From: Streptomyces tubercidicus
Lineage (GTDB): Bacteria > Actinomycetota > Actinomycetes > Streptomycetales > Streptomycetaceae
Assembly (NCBI RefSeq): GCF_027497495.1
Contig: NZ_CP114205.1
Location: 62,001 to 126,000, forward strand
DNA: 64,000 nt
Direction: 5' to 3'
Shown here: positions 8,256 through 17,066 of the stretch, piece after piece
How the letters are laid out: each line of letters opens with the position of its first letter
Position numbering within the stretch: the stretch's first letter is position 1
Made by a program: the position numbers and the translations under genes
Notes under the pieces: generated by a model
The model's input: the letters and a program-made list of their open reading frames with translations, nothing else
Told to the model about the DNA's origin: nothing
Databases searched by the model: none

Positions 8256-9056
8256 GTGTTGCTGATGCTGCTCCTCCCGTGCCTGTGGTGGCTGACCGTG
8301 CCGCTGCTGGTCGGCTACCAACTGGCCCGTACGGCCCGCCGCATGGCACGCCGGGTCTTCCCCGTACGCCAGGCAAGGCAGGTCGAGGATCCCGAGGTCT
8401 TCTGGGTACAGCGGGTGCGGGCCTGGACGGCCCTCGTCATTTCGGGGGTGCTGCTGGCCGTGTTCGGTGGCTGGCAGGATGTGGCGGACGCGCAGAAGCA
8501 GTTCGTGGAACGGCTGTTGTTCGCGCCCTGGCTGGCGCTGTTGAGCGCGGCGGTGGTAGTGGCGCTGCTCTTCTGGGCGGCCAGGCCCGGGACACGGCGG
8601 ACCATGCGGACGCAGCTGTGGCCGGCCGGCCGGTCGGCCCTGTGGTACTTCGGCGCCTGGACACTGGTGCCGCTGCTGTTCACGGCCGCGGGCAAGGGGA
8701 TGGGACTGCTGCCCAGCAGCGCCAACGGGCTGTTCGGGCTGCTTCTCTGGGTGTCCGTGATGTTCATCTGCTGGGCAGCGTTCTGGTGGGTGATCTTCTT
8801 CCTCTGCTTCGCCTCCGGTCCGGCACTGCGCCACGCCTTCAACCTGTCCGCCCTGCACGCGGCGCTGCCCGCGCTGGTCACCACCGTCCTGGTCTGGGTG
8901 TTCGCCTTGCTCGGCCTGTCGGCGGGTGGCCTGCCTCCGGGCCCGGTGCCGCTCGCGGTCTGCGCGTTCCTCGGTGGCCCGGTGTCGGTGACGGCATTGG
9001 CCTGGTGGGAGATCCACCGGCTGCGGCGGTGGCACGGGGTGCGGTGGCGGGGTTAG
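8256..9056 (+). CDS. Multi-pass membrane protein, N-terminus probably frameshifted
   Basis: The 266-residue frame from the GTG at 8256 has five or six hydrophobic segments (GVLLMLLLPCLWWLTVPLLV, ALVISGVLLAVFGGW, WLALLSAAVVVALLFWA, SVMFICWAAFWWVIFFLCF, LVTTVLVWVFALLGL). No good ribosome binding site precedes 8256. However, GGAAGGGACGCCC precedes an ATG at 8090 in another frame, which reads MSIDPPRPSRRSPYGEPRP ... LREDEWPPLDEVLRGRRAQVP. This is a typical proline-rich cytoplasmic lead-in. The two halves would join with one base change in the CCCCCGGGG run at 8248-8256. The intact gene is probably 8090-9056. Function unknown. Confidence 0.65.
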   Translation: MLLMLLLPCLWWLTVPLLVGYQLARTARRMARRVFPVRQARQVEDPEVFWVQRVRAWTALVISGVLLAVFGGWQDVADAQKQFVERLLFAPWLALLSAAVVVALLFWAARPGTRRTMRTQLWPAGRSALWYFGAWTLVPLLFTAAGKGMGLLPSSANGLFGLLLWVSVMFICWAAFWWVIFFLCFASGPALRHAFNLSALHAALPALVTTVLVWVFALLGLSAGGLPPGPVPLAVCAFLGGPVSVTALAWWEIHRLRRWHGVRWRG

Positions 9057-9136
9057 GGCCTGTCCGGCGGATCTTTCCGGGCTCGGCGCTCCTGGCACGG
9101 CTGCGTTACTTGCCGGCACCAAGGTTGGCCGGACGG

Positions 9137-9661
9137 TCACGCGAGCGATGGCCACCGGTCGGCGGCCCACTCCAGCCATCCTGAGCACCCAGGAGGCGGA
9201 CCTCCTACCTCATGTCCATCGAGTTCCGTGGCGTCGGGCTCCTCGAACAGCGTCCTCCAGTGCAAGAGGTCCGTCTCGCTCATCACGAAGGTCTGATCAG
9301 GGGTGGTCGACTGGCGATGGGCGATCCGAGCACGTTGGGTCTCATGGTCCACCGGCACGTACACGAGTTGACAGGACGCACCCACAGACATTGCCAACCA
9401 GCGGATCGCGGACCTCTCGTCACGAGACCAGCATCCGAAGTCCAGGACCACGTTCGTTCCCAGCTTCAGCGCCTCCAGACCCAGCCAAAGCAGCCGTCCT
9501 TCCAGCACATCGCGCTTCCCGGCCGGCTGCAGATCGCCGTACAGCGGGAGCATCCACTCATCCGGCGTCAGCCGCAGCGCGTTGTGCTCCTTGGCTAGCT
9601 GTCGAGCTCTCGTGGTCTTTCCGGCCCCGGGCAGGCCAACCGTCAGGAACAACGTCGTCAC
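9137..9661 (-). CDS. Small P-loop ATPase/kinase (zeta-toxin or PNK-like)
   Basis: 174 residues with a GTG start at 9661. Walker A is GLPGAGKTT at residues 9-17. RLTPDEWMLPLYG resembles the acceptor-binding region of polynucleotide-kinase-type and zeta-like kinases. VVLDFGCWSRDER supplies a Walker B-like strand with a following Arg, and VPVDHETQRARIAHRQ forms a lid helix with arginines. These stand-alone AAA_33 proteins phosphorylate nucleic acids, small molecules or sugars, and the substrate cannot be told here. No antitoxin-like partner is adjacent. Confidence 0.75.
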   Translation of the reverse strand: MTTLFLTVGLPGAGKTTRARQLAKEHNALRLTPDEWMLPLYGDLQPAGKRDVLEGRLLWLGLEALKLGTNVVLDFGCWSRDERSAIRWLAMSVGASCQLVYVPVDHETQRARIAHRQSTTPDQTFVMSETDLLHWRTLFEEPDATELDGHEVGGPPPGCSGWLEWAADRWPSLA

Positions 9662-9690
9662 GCCCAGATCTTGTCACGAAGCCCAAGCGA

Positions 9691-10015
9691 TCACGGCTTG
9701 AGCCAAAGGCGGATCGACGCCACGGTGACGGTGCCGTGGAAGACATAGGCGCGTTTGTCGAATCTCGTGGCCACGGCCCGGGAGTTCTTCAGCGCATTGA
9801 TCGTTCGCTCCACTTCGTTCCTGCGCTTGTAGATCGTCTTGTCGAAGCCGACGGGCCGACCGCCCATGCTGCCGCGGCGGTAGCGGTTGGCCCGCTGGTT
9901 CTTCGGTTCGGGGATCGTGTGCTTGATCTGGCGTCGTCGCAGGTAGCGGCGGTTGCGGCGGGAGGAGTACGCCCTATCTTTGATTGCGTTGATTGCCACG
10001 TGGGCTCGGCCATCG
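9691..10015 (-). pseudogene. IS5-family transposase C-terminal remnant
   Basis: The minus frame reads RAHVAINAIKDRAYSSRRN, HTIPEPKNQRANRYRRG, GFDKTIYKRRNEVERTINAL and KNSRAVATRFDKRAYVF. This is the DDE C-terminal part of an IS5-type transposase with the catalytic Glu in RNEVER. The N-terminal two thirds are missing; upstream sequence in the same frame is unrelated. Confidence 0.8.
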
Positions 10016-10143
10016 GCGCGACAGCCGGATGGAGCCCCTGGCAGATGGGTTATCGCCAGGAGAACCGTCTTTACCAGAGGCCCCGCAGGCCCGCGGCTCT
10101 CGCGCGAGCTCCGCTGCTCGACGGCCCGGATCGAACCCTGACC

Positions 10144-10183
10144 CGCCCCGCGGGTGCGGGCCACGTCCCTCACCCGCGGGGCG
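10144..10183 (-). terminator. Hairpin terminator of the methyltransferase gene
   Basis: CGCCCCGCGGGTG (10144-10156) is the exact reverse complement of CACCCGCGGGGCG (10171-10183), giving a 13-bp stem with a 14-base loop. It starts 34 bases past the stop of the O-methyltransferase gene. Confidence 0.75.
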
Positions 10184-10216
10184 ATCGGGCCACGGGCCAC
10201 CCGCAGCCCAGTGCGC

Positions 10217-11248
10217 TCACGGCTTCCGGGCGACGATGACTCCGTTGGCGGCCGGTGCGGCGAAGGAGCGTATCTCGACGTCGGTGAAGCCGGTCTCCAG
10301 CAGCCAGTCGCGGTACTCGGCCCCGGTGTAGTTGCGGCCGAAGGTCTCTACCAGCATGGACAAGCTCATCAGCGTGGCGTCGAGCGGGCCGTCCTTGGCG
10401 TCAGCAACCAGCAGCTCGCTGATCAGCAGGCGCCCGCCGGGAGCGAGTGCCTCGTAGCAGTTGCGCAGGATCCTCTTGCACTGATCGACGTCCCAGTCGT
10501 GCAGGATCATCGAGAGCAGCACGGCGTCCTGGTTGGTGGGCAGCGGGTCGGTGAAGAAGTCGCCGGCGGCGAAGGAGATGCGGTCGCCGAAGCCCGCCTG
10601 CTCGACCTTCTTACGCGTCAGGTCGCACACGAAGGGAAGGTCGAAGATCGTGGCGTGCAGGGACGGGTACGCCCGGCTCAGTTCGATCGCGTAGGCTCCG
10701 CCCCCTCCTCCCACGTCCAGTAGCGACAGGTCGCCCGACAGGTCGACCGCGTCCGCCAAAGCCCGCGCCGTGGGCCTGGAAATCGCGCTCATGCCCTCCC
10801 AGAACGACTCCACGACCACGGGGTTCTCATCGTCGAACAACGAGTCACGCTGTTCGCTGTCCCAGGCGGTCGGGCGGTTCGTGCGCAGCGCCTCGTCCAG
10901 CCGCAGCCAGCCGGGGTAGTCATGGCGCGAGACGATCTCCACCCAGCCGCCGACGTAGTCCTCACCTCCACGAAGCAGGTACCGGTGGGTCATCGGCGTG
11001 TTGCGGTACCCCTCGCCGTCACGCTCCAGCAGGCCCAGCCCCGCGCAGGCGGTGACCAGTTGCTCGACCGGGCGTTCCTCCAGGCCCATGTCGCCGGCCA
11101 GTTCGGCCGGCGTCATGCCCGGGCGCTTGGCGAAGCGCCCGAACACGTCGCGTTCGTGCGCGGTCACGAGCGTCTGGGACACCCACAGGCCGTAGACCAT
11201 GTTCATGATCGGCATGACCGATACAGGTTCTTCCTGCATGGACGTCAT
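10217..11248 (-). CDS. SAM-dependent O-methyltransferase (plant-OMT-like family 2)
   Basis: 343 residues from the ATG at 11248 (GAGGTG lies upstream; a GTG at 11254 is an alternative). The N-terminal helical and winged-helix part (MTPAELAGDMGLEERPVEQL) is the dimerisation domain of this class. The SAM-binding loop LLDVGGGGGAYAI follows, then FDLPFVCD, FFTDPLP and ILHDWDVDQC. His-Asp in ILHDWD is the catalytic base region of phenol and hydroxyl O-methyltransferases. It lies 155 bp downstream of the dioxygenase gene on the same strand and next to an aromatic amino acid enzyme, so an aromatic hydroxyl is a reasonable acceptor. That is inference from context. Confidence 0.85.
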   Translation of the reverse strand: MTSMQEEPVSVMPIMNMVYGLWVSQTLVTAHERDVFGRFAKRPGMTPAELAGDMGLEERPVEQLVTACAGLGLLERDGEGYRNTPMTHRYLLRGGEDYVGGWVEIVSRHDYPGWLRLDEALRTNRPTAWDSEQRDSLFDDENPVVVESFWEGMSAISRPTARALADAVDLSGDLSLLDVGGGGGAYAIELSRAYPSLHATIFDLPFVCDLTRKKVEQAGFGDRISFAAGDFFTDPLPTNQDAVLLSMILHDWDVDQCKRILRNCYEALAPGGRLLISELLVADAKDGPLDATLMSLSMLVETFGRNYTGAEYRDWLLETGFTDVEIRSFAAPAANGVIVARKP

Positions 11249-11345
11249 CGTCACCTCTCAGTTCAGTACGGACCTCGTCGTGACCACCGACCGGTTTCGG
11301 AGCCGGATTACGTGCCGGAACGCATCGGTGGGCGGGAAGTGGTGA

Positions 11346-11364
11346 GTGGGCGGGAGCCGCCCAC
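11346..11364 (-). terminator. Short hairpin between dioxygenase and methyltransferase genes
   Basis: GTGGGCGG (11346-11353) and CCGCCCAC (11357-11364) pair perfectly around GAG. The hairpin lies about 45 bases past the dioxygenase stop and before the methyltransferase start. It may weaken readthrough or protect the mRNA end. Confidence 0.4.
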
Positions 11365-11409
11365 CGCCGGCGGGCCGACAGCCGGCCGGCCCGGGTGGGG
11401 CGGGCGGTC

Positions 11410-12312
11410 TCAGACGGTGCGCTCGGCCACGTCCAGGCTCCATCGCCGCGCCGTGTCGTTGGCAGCGGTGCGCGTCGCATCCGAGGGCACGATCGGGGTT
11501 GCCGCCTTACGGCCGAAGAGAACATTCATCGGCTCCTCGATGTCCCCGGCGTAGCCCATGGCGAAGCAGCCCTGCTGGTAGCCGATCATTTTGAGGACGT
11601 CCTCGGAGAAGGTGCGGGCCAGTTCCGGAGGGGCAACGAGGTACTGGTTCTCCTCCTGACGAACCCAGCCCGCGCAGTAACTGAGGATCAGTCCCTGCCG
11701 CACCTGGTCCGAGCGGTTGGTGCCGCCTCCGTGCACCACCTTCCCGTTGAAGATGAACACCGATCCCTTGCTCATCTCGACGGGGATGGTGTCCTCCTCC
11801 CTCACGTCGTCGGCGTCGATCGCATCAGTGCCGGGGGCCACGCGGGTGGCCCCGTTCTCCTTGGTGAAGTCGGTGAACGCCCAGAAGAACTGGCACATCA
11901 CGTGGTGGTCCGACGCGAAGGGGAAGAAGTCCCAAACGAGTTCGTCCTTGTGGAGCTTCTGCGAGACGGAGCCCGGGTAGGCGCTGATGAGCTGGGTCTG
12001 CGAGAGCTGGAACTCGGTGGAGGACTTGAGTACCTGGCGTGCCACCCCCTTGCACAGCGGGTGCACGATCAGGTCCCGGGCGGCGGCCGAGCGCGCGACG
12101 AGACTTCCGGTCCGCTTGGTCCGCTGGCCCGCGAACGCGTCCGGCCCGAACGGTGTGGCCTCGATCCAGGGCTCCATCTCGCTCAGCAGGGCGTCCACCG
12201 TCTCATGCGGGAGCACGTTCTCGACGATGGCATAGCCGTTCTCGTCGAGGCTGTGCATCACCTCGTCGACAGGTGCGTCCTTGTCGAACCGGTCGTTGAC
12301 CTTGGGCTTCAT
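11410..12312 (-). CDS. Phytanoyl-CoA dioxygenase-family Fe(II)/2-oxoglutarate oxygenase
   Basis: 300 residues from the ATG at 12312, with AAAAGGAGG close upstream on the coding strand. The fold is of the PhyH family: ENGYAIVENVLPHETVDALL at the N-terminus, the iron ligands His-x-Asp in LHKDELVWDFFP, and the distal His in GKVVHGGGTNRSDQVRQG. The Arg/Gln there holds 2-oxoglutarate. Secondary-metabolism members hydroxylate or halogenate small molecules; the Asp of HxD is present, so halogenation is not indicated. It starts divergently from the aminomutase gene across a 550-bp regulatory region, which suggests that both directions serve one pathway. Confidence 0.85.
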   Translation of the reverse strand: MKPKVNDRFDKDAPVDEVMHSLDENGYAIVENVLPHETVDALLSEMEPWIEATPFGPDAFAGQRTKRTGSLVARSAAARDLIVHPLCKGVARQVLKSSTEFQLSQTQLISAYPGSVSQKLHKDELVWDFFPFASDHHVMCQFFWAFTDFTKENGATRVAPGTDAIDADDVREEDTIPVEMSKGSVFIFNGKVVHGGGTNRSDQVRQGLILSYCAGWVRQEENQYLVAPPELARTFSEDVLKMIGYQQGCFAMGYAGDIEEPMNVLFGRKAATPIVPSDATRTAANDTARRWSLDVAERTV

Positions 12313-12865
12313 TGTTCTGATTCCTCCTTTTCGCAAGTTCACCAGCCCCGGTGCAAGGCCGGGGAGGGGGGAAATGGGTTTCTTAAAGCGCCGACTGTCA
12401 CGTGCGCCGTCAATTCTGGAGCGGCTCCGACGCAGACCCTGCCAAGAAATAGCTTTACTCCGGATCCATCCTTGCCCACCGTCAGTACCGGGACAACAGC
12501 GGGAAGTTCGCCCTCTCATGCCCAAAGGACGCCCGCCGGAATGAGGTTGAAGGGTGTTCGGGCAGGTAGGGGCGGGTGGCCCACAGGAAAAGGAGACATC
12601 CCAAGTGCCCTTCGAGGCAATGGGATACGCCCCGAAGTCGGCCGGGAACGTCCATTCATCCGTATCGGTATGCCCCGAAGTACATTCCGGAATGACCCTG
12701 CGTCCATACCGAGCACGGATGTCCCACTGGTCGAATGGAATGGCGGCATCGGAGCCTGCCGGCCAGGTCTTCCAACTGGTGCCGCCCGTCACGCCCTCAG
12801 CCGGCCGAGTCGGCAGGCGTGACGCAGTCAGCCACCGGGCCGACCGACACAAGGAGACGTACGCC
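12313..12865. promoter_or_regulatory. Divergent promoter region with direct repeats and a palindrome
   Basis: This 550-bp gap separates the dioxygenase and aminomutase genes. It holds two 13-base direct repeats, TACGCCCCGAAGT (12626-12638) and TATGCCCCGAAGT (12669-12681), 43 bases apart start to start. The perfect 12-base palindrome CATTCCGGAATG (12683-12694) follows immediately. Repeats about four helical turns apart next to a palindrome suit a regulator binding site. The aminomutase ribosome binding site AAGGAG is at 12851-12856. No gene is supported here. Confidence 0.45.
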
Positions 12866-14470
12866 ATGACCATCGACACCACAGCAGCCGTTGTCACGTT
12901 CGACGGGGAGACCCTTGGCATCGACGAGGTGCGGCGCATCGCGGAGGAGCACGCACCGTGCGCCGTGAGCTCCAGGGTGCTGACCAAGGCTGCGGACAGC
13001 CGCAAGCAGTTCGAGGACATCATCCAGCAGGGCGCCTCCGTATACGGGGTGACCACCGGCTACGGCGAGATGATCTACATGCAGGTGGAGCCCTCGAAGG
13101 AGGTGGAGCTCCAGACGAACCTCATCCGCAGCCACAGCGCGGGCGTCGGCCCGCTGTTCGCCGAGGACGAGGCCCGCGCCATCCTGGCCGCCCGGCTCAA
13201 CGCCCTCTCACGCGGGTACTCCGCCGTGCGGCCCGAGGTACTGGAGCGCCTGGCGCTCTATCTGAACGAGGGCATCATTCCCGCGATCCCCGAGATCGGT
13301 TCACTCGGCGCCAGCGGTGACCTGGCGACCTTGTCCCACATCGCCATCACGGTGATCGGTGAGGGGTATGTACTGCGCGACGGCCGGCGCGTCCCGACCG
13401 GCGAGGTGCTGCGCGAACGGGGCATCCAGCCGCTTGAGATGCGGTTCAAGGAAGGGCTCGCGCTGATCAACGGCACGTCCGGGATGACGGGACTGGGGTC
13501 GCTCGTGGTCGGCCGCGCCCTCGACCAGCTCCGCCAGGCGGAGATCGTCTCCGCCCTGCTGCTGGAGGCCCTGCGCTGCTCCACAAGCCCCTTCCTCCCC
13601 GAAGGCCACGAACTGGCTCGCCCGCACCATGGTCAGATCGACTCGGCGGCCAACCTGCGAACGTTGCTCTCCGACAGCCGGCGGGCCGCTCCCCACTCCG
13701 AGATCCGTGAGGAGGTGGAGAAGAAGCGGTTGGGCGAGGACGTGACCCGCACCGACGTCTACCTCCAGAAGGCCTACACCCTGCGGGCCATCCCCCAGGT
13801 CCTCGGCGCCGTGCGTGACACCCTGCGGCACGCAGCGAACACGCTGAGCATCGAACTCAATTCCGCGACCGACAACCCGCTGTTCTTCCCGGGTAAGGAG
13901 GTCTTCCACGGCGGCAATTACCACGGCCAGCCCGTCGCGTTCGTCATGGACTTCACCACGATCGCCCTCACGCAGCTCGGCGTGCTTTCGGAGCGTCAGA
14001 GCAACCGTCTGCTCAACCGGCACCTCAGCTACGGGCTCCCGGAGTTCCTCGTCGCCGGGGAGCCGGGCCTCAACAGCGGCTTCGCCGGAGCGCAGTACCC
14101 GGCCACCGCCCTGGTCGCGGAGAACCGAACCATCGGCGCAGCCAGCACCCAGAGCGTCCCCTCCAACGGCGACAACCAGGACATCGTCAGCATGGGTCTG
14201 ATCTCCGCGCGCAACGCACGCCGCGTACTCAGCAACAACACCAAGATCCTCGCGGTGGAGTTCCTCGCGGCGGCCCAGGCCGTGGACCTGAACGACTGCT
14301 ACGGACAGCTCGGCACCGCGGGTCGGGCCACCTACGACACGGTGCGCTCTATGGTTCCGACGCTCAGCCACGACCGGTACATGGCCGACGACTTGGAGGT
14401 CGTGGCCGACGCGGTCGGACGCGGTGAGTTCTTGCATGCCGTCACCTCTGCGGGGATCACCCTGCGGTGA
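12866..14470 (+). CDS. MIO-type tyrosine 2,3-aminomutase / aromatic ammonia-lyase
   Basis: 534 residues from the ATG at 12866, usual length for the HAL/PAL/TAM superfamily. GSLGASGDL places the Ala149-Ser150-Gly151 triad that cyclises to the MIO cofactor. YGVTTGYGEMIYMQV (Tyr60) and RSHSAGVGPLF (His90) match, as I remember it, the active-site segments of the C-1027 tyrosine aminomutase SgcC4 more closely than HAL, PAL or EncP. Such enzymes turn L-tyrosine into beta-tyrosine, with 4-coumarate as leaky intermediate or product. An oddity is Thr in ATLSH after the MIO loop, where Pro is usual. The following ligase, reductase and alcohol dehydrogenase genes imply that its acid product is reduced. 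Aminomutase versus lyase activity cannot be decided from sequence. Confidence 0.88.
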   Translation: MTIDTTAAVVTFDGETLGIDEVRRIAEEHAPCAVSSRVLTKAADSRKQFEDIIQQGASVYGVTTGYGEMIYMQVEPSKEVELQTNLIRSHSAGVGPLFAEDEARAILAARLNALSRGYSAVRPEVLERLALYLNEGIIPAIPEIGSLGASGDLATLSHIAITVIGEGYVLRDGRRVPTGEVLRERGIQPLEMRFKEGLALINGTSGMTGLGSLVVGRALDQLRQAEIVSALLLEALRCSTSPFLPEGHELARPHHGQIDSAANLRTLLSDSRRAAPHSEIREEVEKKRLGEDVTRTDVYLQKAYTLRAIPQVLGAVRDTLRHAANTLSIELNSATDNPLFFPGKEVFHGGNYHGQPVAFVMDFTTIALTQLGVLSERQSNRLLNRHLSYGLPEFLVAGEPGLNSGFAGAQYPATALVAENRTIGAASTQSVPSNGDNQDIVSMGLISARNARRVLSNNTKILAVEFLAAAQAVDLNDCYGQLGTAGRATYDTVRSMVPTLSHDRYMADDLEVVADAVGRGEFLHAVTSAGITLR

Positions 14471-14519
14471 CATGGTCCGCACCCGGCAGCACGATCCCAC
14501 GCGGCAGATGGGAGGCAGA

Positions 14520-15620
14520 ATGAAGACGGCGGAGGCGCTGGCAGTCCTGGACGCTGCCCTCGATACGGAAGTCGACCAGGACGAGTTGGTCCAGGCAGCG
14601 ATGCAGTGGCACTTCTCCCCGGAGACCGGCACGCCGTTCTGGCTCGACCGGCTGGAGCAGCTGGACTTCAACCCACGCTCGGACGTCCGCACGGTGGACG
14701 ACCTACGTATGTTCCCGCAGTTCGTCGACGACCTGCGGTACGCGCCGGTCGAAAGCCTGCTGCCCCGGGGCTACGGCGGAACCGCCGAGGTGATCGGGGT
14801 GTTCGAGAGCGGTGGCACCACCGGTGCGCCCAAGCGGGTGCTCTACCTCGCCGACTGGATGGAACGCGAAATGGCCGGCGCCATGCGCGCCATGGACGAG
14901 CGAGGCTATCCGCGGGGGGTGAACTGGTTGTCGCTGGGCCCCAGCGGGCCGCACGACTACGCCGAACTCACCGATCAGCACGCTCGCCGCAGGAACGGTG
15001 TGCGTTTCGCCGTCGACTTCGACCCCCGCTGGGTGCGCCGGTGTCTGCGGGAGGGGCGCGGCGAGGAGGCCGACAGGTACCTCGACCACGTACTCACCCA
15101 GGCGGCCCACGTGCTCGGCAGCCAGCGGATCGGGGCGATACAGGCGCCCCCGCCCTTGCTGGAGAGGCTGGCCCGGGACGAACGGCTGGTCGACCTGGTA
15201 CGCGGCCAGGTCCAAGTGATCACCTGGTGCGGGACCAGCATGGATCCGGACACTCGGGACCTGCTGCGGAACGATGTCTTCCCCGGCATACCGGTGTACG
15301 GGCTCTACGGCAGCACGATGGCGTTGGGCGCCGCCTTCGAGCGGCCGGCCACCGAGAACGGCGACTCCGTGTTCGACTCGCCCTCGCCCCACGTCACGTA
15401 CACGGTGGTCGACCCCGACAGCGACAAGCCGGTCGCCGTCGGGGAGCGGGGCCAAGTCGTCATGCACCACCTGAGCAAGTCGGCCCTGCTGCCCAACAAC
15501 CGTGAACGCGACGTGGCACGGCGGGTGGCCGAACCACCCGGTGCGAAGGGCCACTCCGTCGCCGACGTGCGCCCGCTGGAGACCTTCACCGGGGTCCCTG
15601 TCATCACGGGGGCCTACTGA
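14520..15620 (+). CDS. LuxE-like AMP-dependent acyl ligase / acyl-protein synthetase
   Basis: 366 residues from the ATG at 14520, with GGGAGG upstream. The phosphate loop is FESGGTTGAPKRV (about residues 97-109), then VPYGLYGST-like YGLYGSTMALG and a C-terminal DPDSDKPVAVGERGQVV. The protein is much shorter than standard adenylation enzymes, as in LuxE and phenylacetate-CoA-ligase-related proteins, which activate a carboxylate as acyl-AMP and hand it to a thiol. Its stop overlaps the next gene's start (TGATG), and the next gene is LuxC-like. The pair therefore resembles the two-part fatty acid reductase of bioluminescence, here after an aromatic aminomutase. The substrate is inferred. Confidence 0.75.
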   Translation: MKTAEALAVLDAALDTEVDQDELVQAAMQWHFSPETGTPFWLDRLEQLDFNPRSDVRTVDDLRMFPQFVDDLRYAPVESLLPRGYGGTAEVIGVFESGGTTGAPKRVLYLADWMEREMAGAMRAMDERGYPRGVNWLSLGPSGPHDYAELTDQHARRRNGVRFAVDFDPRWVRRCLREGRGEEADRYLDHVLTQAAHVLGSQRIGAIQAPPPLLERLARDERLVDLVRGQVQVITWCGTSMDPDTRDLLRNDVFPGIPVYGLYGSTMALGAAFERPATENGDSVFDSPSPHVTYTVVDPDSDKPVAVGERGQVVMHHLSKSALLPNNRERDVARRVAEPPGAKGHSVADVRPLETFTGVPVITGAY

Positions 15621-17053
15621 TGAAGACGGCACCAACAACGGTCGGCACCTCCTGGCCGAGGGCCGGGGCCGTCCAGCCCGCGGTCATCGACGCTCTGGTC
15701 CCTGAGGGCACCTACCGCACCACCAGGCGCGAGACGGTCCGGGATGTCGCGGGGGCACCGCTGGTGGAACTGGCGCAAGTCCCCGGGCTGTACGTCACCC
15801 GGATGTTGGACCGGCTACGCGGGTCTCAGGCATCCTCGGCGGACCAGCCCCGGGCCCTACTCGCCGGCCGACTCCGCTCGGCGGGCTCGGCTTTCGCCTC
15901 GGACACACTCGGCGGGCTGACACCGCAGGAGCATCACCGGCTCGTGGCGCGGGCGACAGGCGTGCCCGTGTCGGTGGTCCGCACCGCGACGACGACCATC
16001 GCGGAGGCGCTGACCCATGCGGTCGACACCGCCGAACGGGCCCGCCCGCGGGCGGTGCTGCCGCGAGGCCGCCAGCATGCTTCGAACAGTGGCGCGGTCG
16101 TCTGGCGCCGTCGCGGGCGGCTGCTCGGTGTCAACGCCTCAGGGAACCATCCAGCCGTCCACTCACTGTGGCTGGAGGCATTGGCCCTGGGGTATCGCGT
16201 CGCGGTGCGGCCCTCGCGTCGCGACCCGTTCACCCCCTACCGGCTCATCCTGGCACTGCGTTCGGCCGGCTTCGCCGACGAAGACGTGCTCCTGTTGCCG
16301 TGCGACCACGGCGTCGCCGACGCCCTGATCCACGGCAGCGACCTCGCCATGGTCTTCGGCGGGGACGAGACGGTGGACCGGTACACCGGCGGATGGTCCC
16401 GGACGCCGGTCCTGCCGCAGGGGCCCGGACGGGTCAAGATTCTCCTCACGGGGCCGTGGGAGCCGCATCTGGACGCCGTCGTCGACTCGGTGGCAGGGCT
16501 GGGCGGGGTCTCCTGTCTGAACGCCACCGCGGTGCTGGTCGAACAGGATGTCCGGGGCTTCGCCGAGGCTTTGGCGGAACGGCTCTCAGCCTTGCGGGCC
16601 CGTCCACCCGAGCAGGAGGACGCCCAGCTCCCATGCCTGCCCATGGCCGAGGCCCGTGCGGTCGAGGACGCCCTGCGGCACGGCGCGGCGGGCTGTGAAA
16701 CCGTGCTGGGCGACGTCGTGGCGCACGATCTGGGTGACGGCAGTGCCGCGCTGCAGCCGTCGGTGCATCTACTGGACGACCCCATGGCCGGACAACTGGG
16801 CCTGGAGCTGCCGTTCCCCTGCGTGTGGGTGGCTCCTTGGTCCATGGACCGGGGTGCCGCGCCGCTGCGCGGCTCGCTCGTCGTCGGAGTCTCCACGAAG
16901 GACCCGGCGCTGGTGGACGCGTTGCTGGCCGAGCCGTCCATCCGCAACGTCTACGGCCTGGACCGGCCGACCTGGTGGCTGCCTCCTGGAATGCCGCACG
17001 ACGGATTCCTGGCGGAGTTCCTCATGCGCAGCACCGCGCTGGCCGGAACCTGA
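15620..17053 (+). CDS. LuxC-like acyl reductase (aldehyde dehydrogenase fold)
   Basis: 477 residues, starting at the ATG that overlaps the previous stop. The N-terminal 150 residues are less conserved. Then come GRLLGVNASGNHPAVHSLWLE and GYRVAVRPSRRDPF, the NAD(P)-binding pattern of LuxC and ALDH proteins. GLGGVSCLNAT places a candidate catalytic cysteine at Cys299. LuxC-type enzymes reduce a cysteine-bound acyl group to the aldehyde with NADPH. Coupling to the upstream LuxE-like protein and the downstream alcohol dehydrogenase suggests acid to aldehyde to alcohol reduction of the aminomutase product. Confidence 0.75.
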   Translation: MKTAPTTVGTSWPRAGAVQPAVIDALVPEGTYRTTRRETVRDVAGAPLVELAQVPGLYVTRMLDRLRGSQASSADQPRALLAGRLRSAGSAFASDTLGGLTPQEHHRLVARATGVPVSVVRTATTTIAEALTHAVDTAERARPRAVLPRGRQHASNSGAVVWRRRGRLLGVNASGNHPAVHSLWLEALALGYRVAVRPSRRDPFTPYRLILALRSAGFADEDVLLLPCDHGVADALIHGSDLAMVFGGDETVDRYTGGWSRTPVLPQGPGRVKILLTGPWEPHLDAVVDSVAGLGGVSCLNATAVLVEQDVRGFAEALAERLSALRARPPEQEDAQLPCLPMAEARAVEDALRHGAAGCETVLGDVVAHDLGDGSAALQPSVHLLDDPMAGQLGLELPFPCVWVAPWSMDRGAAPLRGSLVVGVSTKDPALVDALLAEPSIRNVYGLDRPTWWLPPGMPHDGFLAEFLMRSTALAGT

Positions 17054-17066
17054 AGGGAGGCACGCC

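Noticed and set aside
7398..9188. Minus-strand open frame of 596 codons
   Set aside because: Arg/Pro/Gln-rich with no domain; it lies opposite a membrane protein gene and is kept open by GC bias.
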